Source: Nitrospina sp.
Lineage (GTDB): Bacteria; Nitrospinota; Nitrospinia; Nitrospinales; VA-1
DNA length: 64,000 nucleotides
NCBI GenBank assembly: GCA_018673915.1
Contig: JABHBK010000016.1
Span: 1 to 64,000 of the forward strand
Direction: 5' to 3'
Shown one piece after another: positions 49,803 to 59,645 of this stretch (its first letter is position 1; every line of letters starts with the position of its first letter). The translations under genes were made by a program, and so were the position numbers. The notes under the pieces are model-generated. The model made no database searches. It was given only the letters and a program-made list of their open reading frames with translations, and was not told the origin of the DNA.

Positions 49803-50693
49803 TCATAGACCCGGTTTTTCATTGATGATTTCTGACGCGCACCGGAATCCCACATTCTCAAAAAAATCATTAGGATTGGCCTCGGTGCGAGTGAACGCAT
49901 ACCGGTAAGCTGGCAAGAAATAATGTCCGGCCTTCTGGAAACCGTTTCCCCTTAAAACTTTTAGCTCTTTGCCGAACCTGGCATCCGGTTTTAAATTTCC
50001 CGGATAAGGAAGATACCAGTCCTGAGTCCATTCCATGACATTGCCAGACAAACCATATATTTTAAATGGGCTAACATCCTCAGGATAGGCAGTGACAGCG
50101 GCTGCTTTTCGATCTCCATCAATCCCCAGATTCGCCTTACCTTTAACAAACTCTTTCCCCCAAGGATAAGGCAAACCATTTGTGCCGCGCGCAGACTTTT
50201 CCCATTGCGCTTCAGTGGGCAGTTGTTTTCCTGCCCAAACACAATACGACCAGCCTTCCCACCATGTAACCTGGGTAACGGGATACAAGCCCTGCCCTTC
50301 AAGATATTTCCCCTTCACCCAGTGGGCAGGAAGATCGGTAAATTGGGTCGCCTTCAAAAACTTATGATATTCCTCATTGGTCACTTCATACCGGTCCATA
50401 TAAAACGATCCGAGAAACAATTTTCTTTCTGGATGCTGATCGAGAAAAAGCGGCTTAACTGCACCAATTTTTTTATGCGTTCCCTCCGTATCCACCATAT
50501 TTGTCCCCATAATGAATTCACCAGATGGAATGAGAATCATTTCTTTCTGGTCTTTCTCAGAAACCTTTATGGCGGACAAAAGATCCATTTCTTTCTCACA
50601 ATCACACACCTCACATCCCCCAAGAAAAAACAAAAGCAATATACAAACTGCTGAGGTATAGTTTACAAAATCAACCCGGGAATTCTTCTTCAT
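49803..50693 (-). CDS. Formylglycine-generating enzyme (SUMF1/FGE)-like lipoprotein
   Basis: LFFLGGCEVC lipobox; MILIPSGEFIMGTN; YEVTNEEYHKFL; PVTQVTWWEGWSYCVWAGKQLPTEAQWEKSARG; GNVMEWTQDWY. Start at 50693 (ORF extends to 50873). Confidence 0.9.
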   Translation of the reverse strand: MKKNSRVDFVNYTSAVCILLLFFLGGCEVCDCEKEMDLLSAIKVSEKDQKEMILIPSGEFIMGTNMVDTEGTHKKIGAVKPLFLDQHPERKLFLGSFYMDRYEVTNEEYHKFLKATQFTDLPAHWVKGKYLEGQGLYPVTQVTWWEGWSYCVWAGKQLPTEAQWEKSARGTNGLPYPWGKEFVKGKANLGIDGDRKAAAVTAYPEDVSPFKIYGLSGNVMEWTQDWYLPYPGNLKPDARFGKELKVLRGNGFQKAGHYFLPAYRYAFTRTEANPNDFFENVGFRCASEIINEKPGL

Positions 50694-51864
50694 GCAAAAA
50701 AAACCTTTCAATTTTTCAAATAAATTTAGAGCCATTATATTCCTTTTCATCGCAGTGGCGAGCTTTATCCCTGCAAATACCACCCATGCTTTCAAAATAC
50801 CCGAACAAACCTCAGGAGAATCCTTTCCCCATATTTTGAAGACGCAAACCTTTGACCTCAATACCCGAAACATTAAAGTGTTGACCTCTCAAGGCAAGCA
50901 CCTGTGGATGGGAACCGGAAGAGGCATCATCCATTACGATACCCATACCCGCGAAGATTATGATGTCTATGACAACCAAAACCATTTGCTCAGCAATGGA
51001 ATTTTTGCAATAAGTATGGACCTCAATAACCATCCCTGGATAGGAACCTATGGGGGTGGACTCAGTCATTTTAACGGCAAAAAATGGATCCACTACAATA
51101 CCCCGCAAGGTTTAAACGATGCCTTTGTCTACGACATCAAGTTCGATAGCAATTCTATTTGGCTTGCAACCTGGAGCGGCATTAACCGGGTGACAGGCAA
51201 TCCTGATTCAAGGGAAAACTGGGAAAGTTTTACTGTTGAAAACACAGAAGGCGGATTGATCGATAACTGGGTCTATGCTATCGAAATTGAGCCTTCCGGA
51301 AAAATATGGTTCGGCACAGAATCAGGACTCTCTGCTTATGCTAACGGGAAATGGGAAGCATTCAACCACAGCAACGGACTCGGAGCTGCATACGATCAAG
51401 TAAAGGAAGAAAACAGAGGCATCCTATCGAATTTTCAAGGGCAGCATCATTCTCCCTCCATCCCTAATATGCAGAATTCTGATTATCGCCCCAATTATGT
51501 GATTTCCATGCTGCTGGACAAGAAAAATCGCTTGTGGGTCGGCACCTGGGGTGGAGGCTTAAGCATGCTGGACACCCAAACCCTGGAATTTCGCAATTTC
51601 ACCATGAAGGATGGACTACCGGGAAATTTTATCCTCGCTCTGGAATCAGACGGATCAGACGGATTGTGGATCGGCACCAACAACGGATTAAGCCGTTTTA
51701 ATGGAAAAATCTTTCAAAATTTTTCAGCGATCAACGGTTTGAAGTCAAAGTTTATTTTTAGTATTGAAGCAGCCTCAGACCATTCCCTGTGGGTAGGCGG
51801 TAATCGTTCTCTGACTAGAATGATTCTCGATCCCGAAACCGGAATCCCACTGAATATCAACTAG
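50692..51864 (+). CDS. Secreted two-component-regulator-type propeller protein
   Basis: Repeats LWMGTGRGIIHYDTHT, PWIGTYGGGLSHFNGKKW, LWVGTWGGGLSMLDTQT, LWIGTNNGLSRFNGK; signal-like N-terminus; no kinase domain. Confidence 0.88.
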   Translation: MQKKPFNFSNKFRAIIFLFIAVASFIPANTTHAFKIPEQTSGESFPHILKTQTFDLNTRNIKVLTSQGKHLWMGTGRGIIHYDTHTREDYDVYDNQNHLLSNGIFAISMDLNNHPWIGTYGGGLSHFNGKKWIHYNTPQGLNDAFVYDIKFDSNSIWLATWSGINRVTGNPDSRENWESFTVENTEGGLIDNWVYAIEIEPSGKIWFGTESGLSAYANGKWEAFNHSNGLGAAYDQVKEENRGILSNFQGQHHSPSIPNMQNSDYRPNYVISMLLDKKNRLWVGTWGGGLSMLDTQTLEFRNFTMKDGLPGNFILALESDGSDGLWIGTNNGLSRFNGKIFQNFSAINGLKSKFIFSIEAASDHSLWVGGNRSLTRMILDPETGIPLNIN

Positions 51865-51881
51865 GCCCAGCATCACGTTAG

Positions 51882-52166
51882 TTAAAAATCCTCGTCATCG
51901 GGGTCATCTTCTACGAACGCTTCATCCACTTGGTCTTGCTCAGCTTTATCTATTAATTCCTTTATTTGTTCATAGCCCGCTGCTAATTTCTGAATATTGA
52001 CCAATAAGTTAATCAAATCAGCTTCCTTGCATTCGCGAATTCCTGCTACAAGGGCACCCCGTTCATCCTCTTCATATTTCTGATCCCATTTGTCAAAAAC
52101 ACTGAGGATCTTATTCTTACAATGAATCAAATCATAAAAAAAACTTTGAATTTCTATTTTTGGCAT
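51882..52166 (-). CDS. Hypothetical acidic protein
   Basis: 94 aa ORF, acidic C-terminus EDDPDDEDF. Confidence 0.5.
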   Translation of the reverse strand: MPKIEIQSFFYDLIHCKNKILSVFDKWDQKYEEDERGALVAGIRECKEADLINLLVNIQKLAAGYEQIKELIDKAEQDQVDEAFVEDDPDDEDF

Positions 52167-52358
52167 AATATTCCTAACATTAAAAATTGAGTTTTACGTG
52201 TTTGAGTAATTCTTTCACTCCCATTATCGGGAACAACCTACTAATCGCACAAGCCTCCTGCTTTTTTATTTACACATTTTTCAACCCTGATATTATAGGC
52301 GGAGTAGTAGAACTGGCAAATAACAATTTCTTTAACTTAAATTATTTAATAGAGTTTT

Positions 52359-52841
52359 ATGTCAAGCGAAGATCGATTTAAAGACAACGGAAATGAAACC
52401 ATTACGGATACCAAGTATAACTTGACCTGGGCGAAGCAAGACAGTTATCAAATGCGCGATAAATGGTGCTCCTGGAAAGGTGCACACAATTATATCAACT
52501 GGCTCAATGAACAAAAGTTTGCCGGTTTTGACGACTGGAGACTGCCTAAAAGCCAGGAATGCAGAAACCTGTATGACCATGACTCTAAAAACACCGACTT
52601 CGATGGAGATATTGTTCATATCGACTATATATTCCCGGAGGGCTGTGGGTCCACATACTGGTGTGTGGAGGATCAGGGAATCAACGCCAATGCTTATAAT
52701 TTTTACAGTGACCGGGCTTATCAAGTAAGAAAAAAAGCCAAGGATGAAGAAAACATGTGCTGCCGAGCTATCCGCACCTCTGGGCCACCCGTGAAAAAAA
52801 GCGGTCGATTATCCAATACGGGCCGTACACGGAGGGAGTAA
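52359..52841 (+). CDS. DUF1566/Lcl-like domain protein
   Basis: DRFKDNGNETITDTKYNLTWAKQDS...AHNYINWLNEQKFAGFDDWRLPKSQECRNL. Confidence 0.85.
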   Translation: MSSEDRFKDNGNETITDTKYNLTWAKQDSYQMRDKWCSWKGAHNYINWLNEQKFAGFDDWRLPKSQECRNLYDHDSKNTDFDGDIVHIDYIFPEGCGSTYWCVEDQGINANAYNFYSDRAYQVRKKAKDEENMCCRAIRTSGPPVKKSGRLSNTGRTRRE

Positions 52842-52857
52842 CCGGGCTCCGCCCGGT
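52841..52857 (+). terminator. Hairpin at the stop codon of the DUF1566 gene
   Basis: ACCGGGC-TCC-GCCCGGT perfect inverted repeat; no strong T-run. Confidence 0.5.
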
Positions 52858-52912
52858 AGGAACTAGCAATAACTTGTTGCGCCAAAAGAACGATTGCCCG
52901 CAAAATAAACAC

Positions 52913-52960
52913 AATGCTAATCCCCTCCCACGGGAGTGGGTCGGCTGTCGCATTAGCATT
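52913..52960. repeat. Nested inverted-repeat element upstream of alr
   Basis: Outer arms AATGCTAAT (52913-52921) / ATTAGCATT (52952-52960); inner CTCCC-AC-GGGAG (52925-52936). Confidence 0.6.
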
Positions 52961-53009
52961 ATGCTGGCCTCTTAAACAATTAATAACCCAGTATTACACT
53001 GATAACACC

Positions 53010-54155
53010 ATGGCATACCACCGCGCGACTTGCGCTGAAATTGACCTGCAGGCATTTCGACATAACATTCTGACCCTGAGAAAGTATCTCGAGCCTCAAA
53101 CCCAAATCATGGCTGTCGTCAAAGCCGATGCCTATGGCCATGGAGCCATACCCTGTGCCCGTGTAGCCGTTGAAAATGGGGCAGACTCTCTTGGGGTTGG
53201 GGTGATTGAGGAAGGGATCGAACTCAGGGAAAATGGTTTAAATATTCCTATTGTAGTATTAGCCAGCATCTTTCCCAATGAGGCAGAAGACTTGGTAAAG
53301 CACAATCTTGCAACTATACTTTGCACTCCGTCTCTGGCTCAAGCTCTTTCCAAAGAAGCAGAAAAACAAAATAAAATTATCTCAATTCATATCAAGGTAG
53401 ATACGGGGATGAACCGGCTTGGAGTCTCTCCTGAAAATTTACCTGCACTACTGAGCCAGATTCGTAGTTTAAAGAACCTCAAAATCGAAGCTATCTCTAC
53501 ACATTTTTCCTCAGCCGATGATGAAGACCTTTCCATCACTCAGGACCAACTCGAAAAATTTAATTCCGCGCTGACCCTTTTGCAAAAAGAAGGTGTTCCC
53601 ACGCCAATGATCCATTGCGCAAACACATCCGCACTGTTCAAATTCCCAGAAAGCCATTTCGATATGGTCAGACCTGGGCTCATCCTATACGGAGCCCTCC
53701 CCTCTCCTTCATTGCAATCAGTTTTAGACCAGGAAGAAAACCTGAGTCCATTCCAACCCGTAATGCAATGGAAAACTCAGGTCATTATGGCTAAACCTGT
53801 TGCCAAGGGTCAGTCAGTGAGCTATGCAAGGACCTTCACAACACAGAGGGATAGCCTTATAGCCACCCTTCCTATTGGTTATGCGGATGGGCTCCATCGT
53901 ATTCTGGCTAATAATATGGATGTCCTGATTCGAGGGAAACGCGTGCCACAAGTCGGAAATGTTTGCATGGATATGATTCTAATCGATGTTACCGGCATTC
54001 CAGGGGTAGAAACAGGAGATGAAGTTGTTATCTTTGGCAGGCAGGGGGACCAGATGATTTCTGTTGAGGAACTAGCAGTGAGAGGCAAGACTCTTCCCTA
54101 CGAAATTCTTTGCAATGTCGGCAAACGGGTTCCTCGAGTCTATCGCAACGGGTAA
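53010..54155 (+). CDS. alr: Alanine racemase
   Basis: RATCAEIDLQAFRHNI..AVVKADAYGHGA; KVDTGMNRLG; SYARTFTTQRDSLIATLPIGYADG. Start MAYHRATCAEI at 53010 (ORF extends to 52914). Confidence 0.96.
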   Translation: MAYHRATCAEIDLQAFRHNILTLRKYLEPQTQIMAVVKADAYGHGAIPCARVAVENGADSLGVGVIEEGIELRENGLNIPIVVLASIFPNEAEDLVKHNLATILCTPSLAQALSKEAEKQNKIISIHIKVDTGMNRLGVSPENLPALLSQIRSLKNLKIEAISTHFSSADDEDLSITQDQLEKFNSALTLLQKEGVPTPMIHCANTSALFKFPESHFDMVRPGLILYGALPSPSLQSVLDQEENLSPFQPVMQWKTQVIMAKPVAKGQSVSYARTFTTQRDSLIATLPIGYADGLHRILANNMDVLIRGKRVPQVGNVCMDMILIDVTGIPGVETGDEVVIFGRQGDQMISVEELAVRGKTLPYEILCNVGKRVPRVYRNG

Positions 54156-55055
54156 TCATTCCATCTTTAATTCTAAAAGATTACTCACTCCATTTGCTGA
54201 GCAGTATTTGCGGATACCTTCAATCACATGAAGAGTTGAAGCCGGATCAATAAAGTTGGCTGTTCCAATTTGGACCGCTTTTGCTCCGGCTAATAAAAAC
54301 TCCACTGCATCTTCTCCGCTCGCTATACCTCCTATCCCAATAACCGGAATTTGCACGGCACGTGCGGTTTGATACACAAGGTTTAAAGCTAGCGGTTTAA
54401 TAGCAGGCCCCGAAAGCCCCCCTGTTTTATTGGCCAAATGGTGCTTTCTGGTTTTCAAGTCAATCGACATCCCGACAAAGGTATTGCACACCGACAAGGC
54501 ATCGGCCCCGGCACTCTCTGCGGCCTTGGCAAGCACGGTAATATCTGTGACGTTGGGGGATAACTTAACAATAAGAAATTTTTGCGTCACCTTTCGAACG
54601 GAAGAAACTACATCCATTAAAACTTCAGGGTCAGAGCTAAATTGCAAGCCGCCTTTTTCCACATTAGGACAGGAAACATTCATTTCCAGAGCATCCACAC
54701 GTTCTACATCGGATAAAGCCTGAGCCATCTCCACATATTCCGGGGTGGTGTCTCCAAAAAAATTGACGATGATTCGAGTATTAAAATTTTTTAGTTGAGG
54801 TAGCTTCTCTGATAAAAAAGCCTCCAGTCCGATATTTTCCAAGCCGATCGCATTAAGCATGCCGGAAGAAGTTTCAATAACTCTGGGCACAGGGTTACCC
54901 ACTTTCGGCTTTAAAGAAAGTCCCTTGGTAGAGAACCCACCAAGAGCATTCAAATCTATAAGAGAACCGTACTCCAGACCATAACCAAAAGTTCCAGAAG
55001 CCGCAATAACCGGATTATTTAAACATAAACTGCCTAATTTGACTGACAGGTCCAT
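54156..55055 (-). CDS. pyrD: Dihydroorotate dehydrogenase B catalytic subunit
   Basis: LNNPVIAASGTFGYGLEY; LEMNVSCPNVEKGG; KLSPNVTDI; IGIGGIASGEDAVEFLLAGAKAVQIGTAN. Confidence 0.95.
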   Translation of the reverse strand: MDLSVKLGSLCLNNPVIAASGTFGYGLEYGSLIDLNALGGFSTKGLSLKPKVGNPVPRVIETSSGMLNAIGLENIGLEAFLSEKLPQLKNFNTRIIVNFFGDTTPEYVEMAQALSDVERVDALEMNVSCPNVEKGGLQFSSDPEVLMDVVSSVRKVTQKFLIVKLSPNVTDITVLAKAAESAGADALSVCNTFVGMSIDLKTRKHHLANKTGGLSGPAIKPLALNLVYQTARAVQIPVIGIGGIASGEDAVEFLLAGAKAVQIGTANFIDPASTLHVIEGIRKYCSANGVSNLLELKME

Positions 55056-55241
55056 CAGTGGGCCTTTCTTATCTAATTGACAATTAAGGAGTTATCGGAT
55101 ATATTTTGTAAAGATTAATGGTGGACAGGGTTAGACACTCCCTGTTTTTTTATATCCTAACATTCACAACCGAAGTTGTCCCCATTAATTAAAACAGGTG
55201 CAATTTTTATCCACAAACCCACTTAACAGGGGCTCCCAATC

Positions 55242-56225
55242 ATGCTGGAAATTAAGGAACAGGAAAACTCTCCTGTCGAAGAAAACAACCCACCCGAAGT
55301 TAATAAATATCATAAGCGAATTGATGATCTGATTGAAGACGCAGAGATCGAAGCTGAGATCGAAGCAGAAAAAAATATTCGATCTAAAAATTCGCGCATG
55401 TTTTCTATTTCTATGATTGGTATCTGCCTATTAGGGTTGGTCTATTTCCAGATAAATTACCAAGCCGCTCTCTCTCCGGTTGAACCAGAAGCTCCAATAC
55501 AAAAACCGGAAACACCTGAGGAGAGCTTGGCTAAACAGGTTCCTGTAGTCGAAGATGGATCAATCGCTTCTAACCTACCGATTGCGCCCACCGCTAGCCC
55601 AGGAAAGGTTAAAAAGGAGATAAACCCGTTCGTCGCACCGCCAAAACCTAAAAGTATTATTCCTCCAGCCAAAACCAATAAAGTAAAAAAACCAGCAAAA
55701 ATCAAAAAAACATCACAAACTCCAAAACCAAAGCCGAGTCCGATCAAAACACCAGCAGTAAAGCTCAATGAGGACTCGAGGTTCTTTATTCAAGCAGGAG
55801 CCTTCAGCGTCAAGAAAAATGCGGAACTATATTTAAAACAACTCCAAGCCAAAGGCTTTGCACCCTCTATACAGACGCGATCTAACATTAAGAAGCAGCA
55901 TATTGTCACGGTTGGAAGCTTTGCTAATGCAAAAGCCGGAGATAAAAAATTAAGAGAACTTGCAAGCAAAGGATTCAATGCATCGACCTATAAAAACTCC
56001 AAAAACTCCTTTAGCCTTAAAGTGGGTCAATTCATAAACCTGAAAGAGGCTCGAAGCCTACAGGATAAACTGAGTGTGAAAGGATTTTTATCTGAATCAC
56101 GCACAGCGAATGAACCGGCTAAAACCTATATCGTTCAATTAGGAGTTTTCCCCAACCGCGAAAAAGCTCTCCTTGTTAAGGAAAAACTGGCTCGAGCAGG
56201 TTACCCTAAAACATTTCTGCGCTAA
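55242..56225 (+). CDS. SPOR-domain membrane protein
   Basis: Single TM then Pro/Lys-rich linker, then RFFIQAGAFSVKKNAELYLKQLQAKGFAPSI and YIVQLGVFPNREKALLVKEKLARAGYP. Confidence 0.88.
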   Translation: MLEIKEQENSPVEENNPPEVNKYHKRIDDLIEDAEIEAEIEAEKNIRSKNSRMFSISMIGICLLGLVYFQINYQAALSPVEPEAPIQKPETPEESLAKQVPVVEDGSIASNLPIAPTASPGKVKKEINPFVAPPKPKSIIPPAKTNKVKKPAKIKKTSQTPKPKPSPIKTPAVKLNEDSRFFIQAGAFSVKKNAELYLKQLQAKGFAPSIQTRSNIKKQHIVTVGSFANAKAGDKKLRELASKGFNASTYKNSKNSFSLKVGQFINLKEARSLQDKLSVKGFLSESRTANEPAKTYIVQLGVFPNREKALLVKEKLARAGYPKTFLR

Positions 56226-56402
56226 TCTGAGCGTCTGGCAAGCCACCGTTAGCAACACATGGCTTTGACCCGCACATGAGTCTCAATGACTTATTTGATA
56301 ATTGCTCTTGCTTCCAATGCATGTTATCAATTCATTTGTTTTCTATAGGCGGGTTACCATTTTTTTTCACATCTATTAGCTCAGACTAAATTAAGGCTTA
56401 AA

Positions 56403-57344
56403 TTGCTCGACCTTGTAAAAATCTTTGCCGGACTAGCACTATTGTTTTACGGAGGAAACTACCTGGTAACAGGCAGTGTTCGCCTTGCACGTGTCCTTAA
56501 AATCAGCCCCTTCGTAATCGGAGCTACAATCATTGCATTTGGTACCTCTGCGCCCGAACTTTCCGTCGCTATTCTAGCTTCCTTGCAGGGAACTTCTGAA
56601 CTGGCTATGGGCAATGTAATAGGTAGTAACATTGCAAACATTGGCCTCGTTCTCGGCTTGACGACTCTCATAGCCCCCCTATATATCAAACCTGACCGTC
56701 TCAAGCGGGAATCGCCTCCGTTTCTATTGGCAACTTTCCTCATTTTAGTAATCGCCTGGAATCTGGAGATCGGCAGATACGAAGGACTATTCATGGTTTT
56801 TCTCTTAGGCCTCTATATATTGCGGTCTTTCAGTCATAAAGAAGATTTTAATGAAGAGCTGGAAGATGAAGTTCCTCTTTTTGCAGGTAAGGGTCCCTCT
56901 TATCAAATCTTTCTTATTATCGCGGGGCTGGGTATTCTGGTTGGAGGTGCCAAACTCCTGGTAGCGGGAGGTGTGGGCATCGCCCGTGATCTAGGAATCA
57001 GCGAGTGGTTCATAGGCATTACCATCGTTGCGGTGGGAACCAGCCTTCCAGAAATAGTTTCTTCCGTAATCGCCGCGAAACGAGGACATGGCGAAATGGC
57101 AATCGGGAACATTTTTGGAAGCAATATCTTTAACATTCTGATGGTGTTAGGCCTGACCGCCACCATTCATCCTTTGCAGATAAAAGAACCCATAGAACCA
57201 GACTTGCTCATCGCAACCGCCATTACCCTGTTGTTGCTGGGCATGATAAGATACGGGAACTATTCGCTGGGAAAAGCAAAGGGAGGGTTTTTGATTGTAA
57301 TTTATTGTATTTATATAGGACTGAAAGGGACTGGAACTTTATAA
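56403..57344 (+). CDS. Calcium/sodium antiporter (CaCA, YrbG-like)
   Basis: Two alpha repeats: IAFGTSAPELSVAILASLQGTSELAMGNVIGSNIANI and VAVGTSLPEIVSSVIAAKRGHGEMAIGNIFGSNIFNI. ORF track starts at a TTG (base 56403). Confidence 0.94.
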   Translation: MLDLVKIFAGLALLFYGGNYLVTGSVRLARVLKISPFVIGATIIAFGTSAPELSVAILASLQGTSELAMGNVIGSNIANIGLVLGLTTLIAPLYIKPDRLKRESPPFLLATFLILVIAWNLEIGRYEGLFMVFLLGLYILRSFSHKEDFNEELEDEVPLFAGKGPSYQIFLIIAGLGILVGGAKLLVAGGVGIARDLGISEWFIGITIVAVGTSLPEIVSSVIAAKRGHGEMAIGNIFGSNIFNILMVLGLTATIHPLQIKEPIEPDLLIATAITLLLLGMIRYGNYSLGKAKGGFLIVIYCIYIGLKGTGTL

Positions 57345-57352
57345 ACCTGATA

Positions 57353-59359
57353 TCAGGCGGGTGGCTTCGGCTTTACATTTTTAAACTTCCATAATTGTTG
57401 CTTGTAATAAGGGTTGTTGGGCACCAAATTAATGGCTTCTTGAATTTTTGCCATTGCCTTATCACTTTCTCCCTGAACGTAGAGAATTTCTGAAAGAGTA
57501 TCAATAAACTCAGGTCGGCTGGGAAAGGCTTTCAGGGTCTGGCTAGAAAGTTCGAAAGCCTTCGGAAGATTAGAACTTTTCTTTGCATATAACCAAGCCA
57601 GTCTATTCATGGTTTCATAATTTCCGGCTTTCAATTCCAGGGATTTTTCACAATATCCCGTAGCGGCGGTAAAATAACCCTTCTTCGTATAAACATTACA
57701 AATCGCCATAAATATTTCAGAGTTTTTCGCCTCTTTCTTTGAAACAGGAAGAAGTATATTTAACGCCTGGTCCAAATTCTTCTTTTCAACAAGTGCCAGT
57801 GCCAACCCCATAATAAAGTTTGAGTTTTGAGGCTCTAAACCTAAAGCAGTTTTGAATTTTTCTTGAGCCAGTTCGATATTACCTCTTCCCAATAGCACTT
57901 TACCTAACTCATAATGGAAAGCCGCCTGTTTTGCATCCAGTGCAATCGCATTAGATAATAATGATTGGGCACGCCCCCATTTTTCTTCACTGGAAACCAG
58001 TTTCCCCAATTGATAATGGCTTTCTGCATCTTTAGAATTTAGCTTGATAGCTTTTTCCAGTGCCGCTTGAGCTTTTTTATTTTGATTTTTATCTGCATAA
58101 ATTCTGCCTAGCCGCGCCTGCACTACAGGGTTACCGGAGTCAAGATTTTCCGCAACCTCGTAGGTTATAAGAGACTCATCAAGCATCCCTTGAATGTAAT
58201 ACCAATCTGCAAGACGAATTTGAGCTGAGAAGTTTTCAGGAAACAGGTTGGCTGCTTTTTTGAAAGCCGTTAGTGCATCTTCTTCCTTACCGCTTTCCAG
58301 AAGAAGTTTTCCTAAAATCAAATGTAATCGGGGTTCATCACCATTAAACTTTATCGCTTCATTTATCTCTGCAATAGATTTCCCATAATTTTTTTCGCGT
58401 GCGTAAAGGGCACTCAATGCTTCATGGGTCTTAAAATCATCAGGCGCCAACCCGACACCCATTTCAAGTGCTTCATGGGCTTTTTCCAATTCACCCTGCT
58501 CCAAGTATAAAAGACCTAGATTATAGAAGGTCCCTCCATTCTTGGGGTCAATTTCGAGTGCCTGCATATAGGAATCTATAGCTTCTTTTAATTGTCCTTT
58601 AGAAGAATAAGATTTTGCTTGCTTGACACGGTATTCTCCATTGGCGGGATTTAAATCAATAGCTCTCTGGAACTGGGCCAACGAATCATTGTACCGTTTG
58701 TCTTCGAAATAAACTTCCCCGAGTCCGGCATAAACTTTAGGTTCGACCCTGGAAATGGTCAGGGCTTTTTTAAATATCTCCTCCGCATCGGCATATTGCT
58801 TTTCGGCAACAAGGCTGTAGCCTTTTTGGATCAGCGGCTCCAGTTTATCCCCACCCTTTGGATACAGCCAAGTCACCCCTGCAATAGCCAGAACAACAGC
58901 CGCAATTCCTGCGGCCTTTTTCAATTGGAAACCATTCCTGGTTTCTGCACTTGCAGCGGTAGATTTATCGGAAGTAGAAGAAGCTTTGACTTTTTTAGAA
59001 ACAGGGCGTTCCAGGGTTTCCATTTCTTCTTTGATGGTTTTAGGCGCCTCATCAATCATCTTGCAGCGACCTTCAAAGTTGGAACCTTCATCAATGATCA
59101 AATGATAAGTAGATATATCTCCCACCAATCGACTGTCATTCATAAGAGCTACTTTGTTTTCAGCAAACAGGTTCCCCTGCACAAAACCCATATTGGTCAC
59201 ATGATGGGTTTTAATATTGCCTAAAACCTTGCCCGACTTGCCAATTACAAAATGGTTGGTTGAGTATATTTCGCCCTCAAATTCCCCATCAAAATGAACC
59301 GAGCCTTTTACCCACAGGGTACCTTTAAGCCTGATTCCTTTTCCAAAGTAGGAGTCCAT
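57353..59359 (-). CDS. Bactofilin domain fused to TM and TPR array
   Basis: N-terminal KGIRLKGTLWVKGSVHFDGEFEGEIYSTNHFVIGKSGKVLGNI (bactofilin), TM AAGIAAVVLAIAGVTWLYP, then more than 10 TPRs. Confidence 0.85.
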   Translation of the reverse strand: MDSYFGKGIRLKGTLWVKGSVHFDGEFEGEIYSTNHFVIGKSGKVLGNIKTHHVTNMGFVQGNLFAENKVALMNDSRLVGDISTYHLIIDEGSNFEGRCKMIDEAPKTIKEEMETLERPVSKKVKASSTSDKSTAASAETRNGFQLKKAAGIAAVVLAIAGVTWLYPKGGDKLEPLIQKGYSLVAEKQYADAEEIFKKALTISRVEPKVYAGLGEVYFEDKRYNDSLAQFQRAIDLNPANGEYRVKQAKSYSSKGQLKEAIDSYMQALEIDPKNGGTFYNLGLLYLEQGELEKAHEALEMGVGLAPDDFKTHEALSALYAREKNYGKSIAEINEAIKFNGDEPRLHLILGKLLLESGKEEDALTAFKKAANLFPENFSAQIRLADWYYIQGMLDESLITYEVAENLDSGNPVVQARLGRIYADKNQNKKAQAALEKAIKLNSKDAESHYQLGKLVSSEEKWGRAQSLLSNAIALDAKQAAFHYELGKVLLGRGNIELAQEKFKTALGLEPQNSNFIMGLALALVEKKNLDQALNILLPVSKKEAKNSEIFMAICNVYTKKGYFTAATGYCEKSLELKAGNYETMNRLAWLYAKKSSNLPKAFELSSQTLKAFPSRPEFIDTLSEILYVQGESDKAMAKIQEAINLVPNNPYYKQQLWKFKNVKPKPPA

Positions 59360-59645
59360 AGATTATGACGTGATTTCTTAATTAAATTTAAAAGTTAGGA
59401 ATGATTTGGATAGTATCAAATAATAGAACAAGTTACAACCCATACCGATTTTAATGCATGAATGAAACTTGCCACTCACCCTAGCGCTATCAGATGAGCA
59501 CATTCACAATGAATGATTGCGCATAAATTATAACCATCACTCTGGCGGTTGAAAAATATGCTTATAACTGGTATTTTATGCGCTTTTACATTTTCTCGTT
59601 TCAGACTTTCATATAAATCAAACACTCAATTTTACTAGGGGAACC

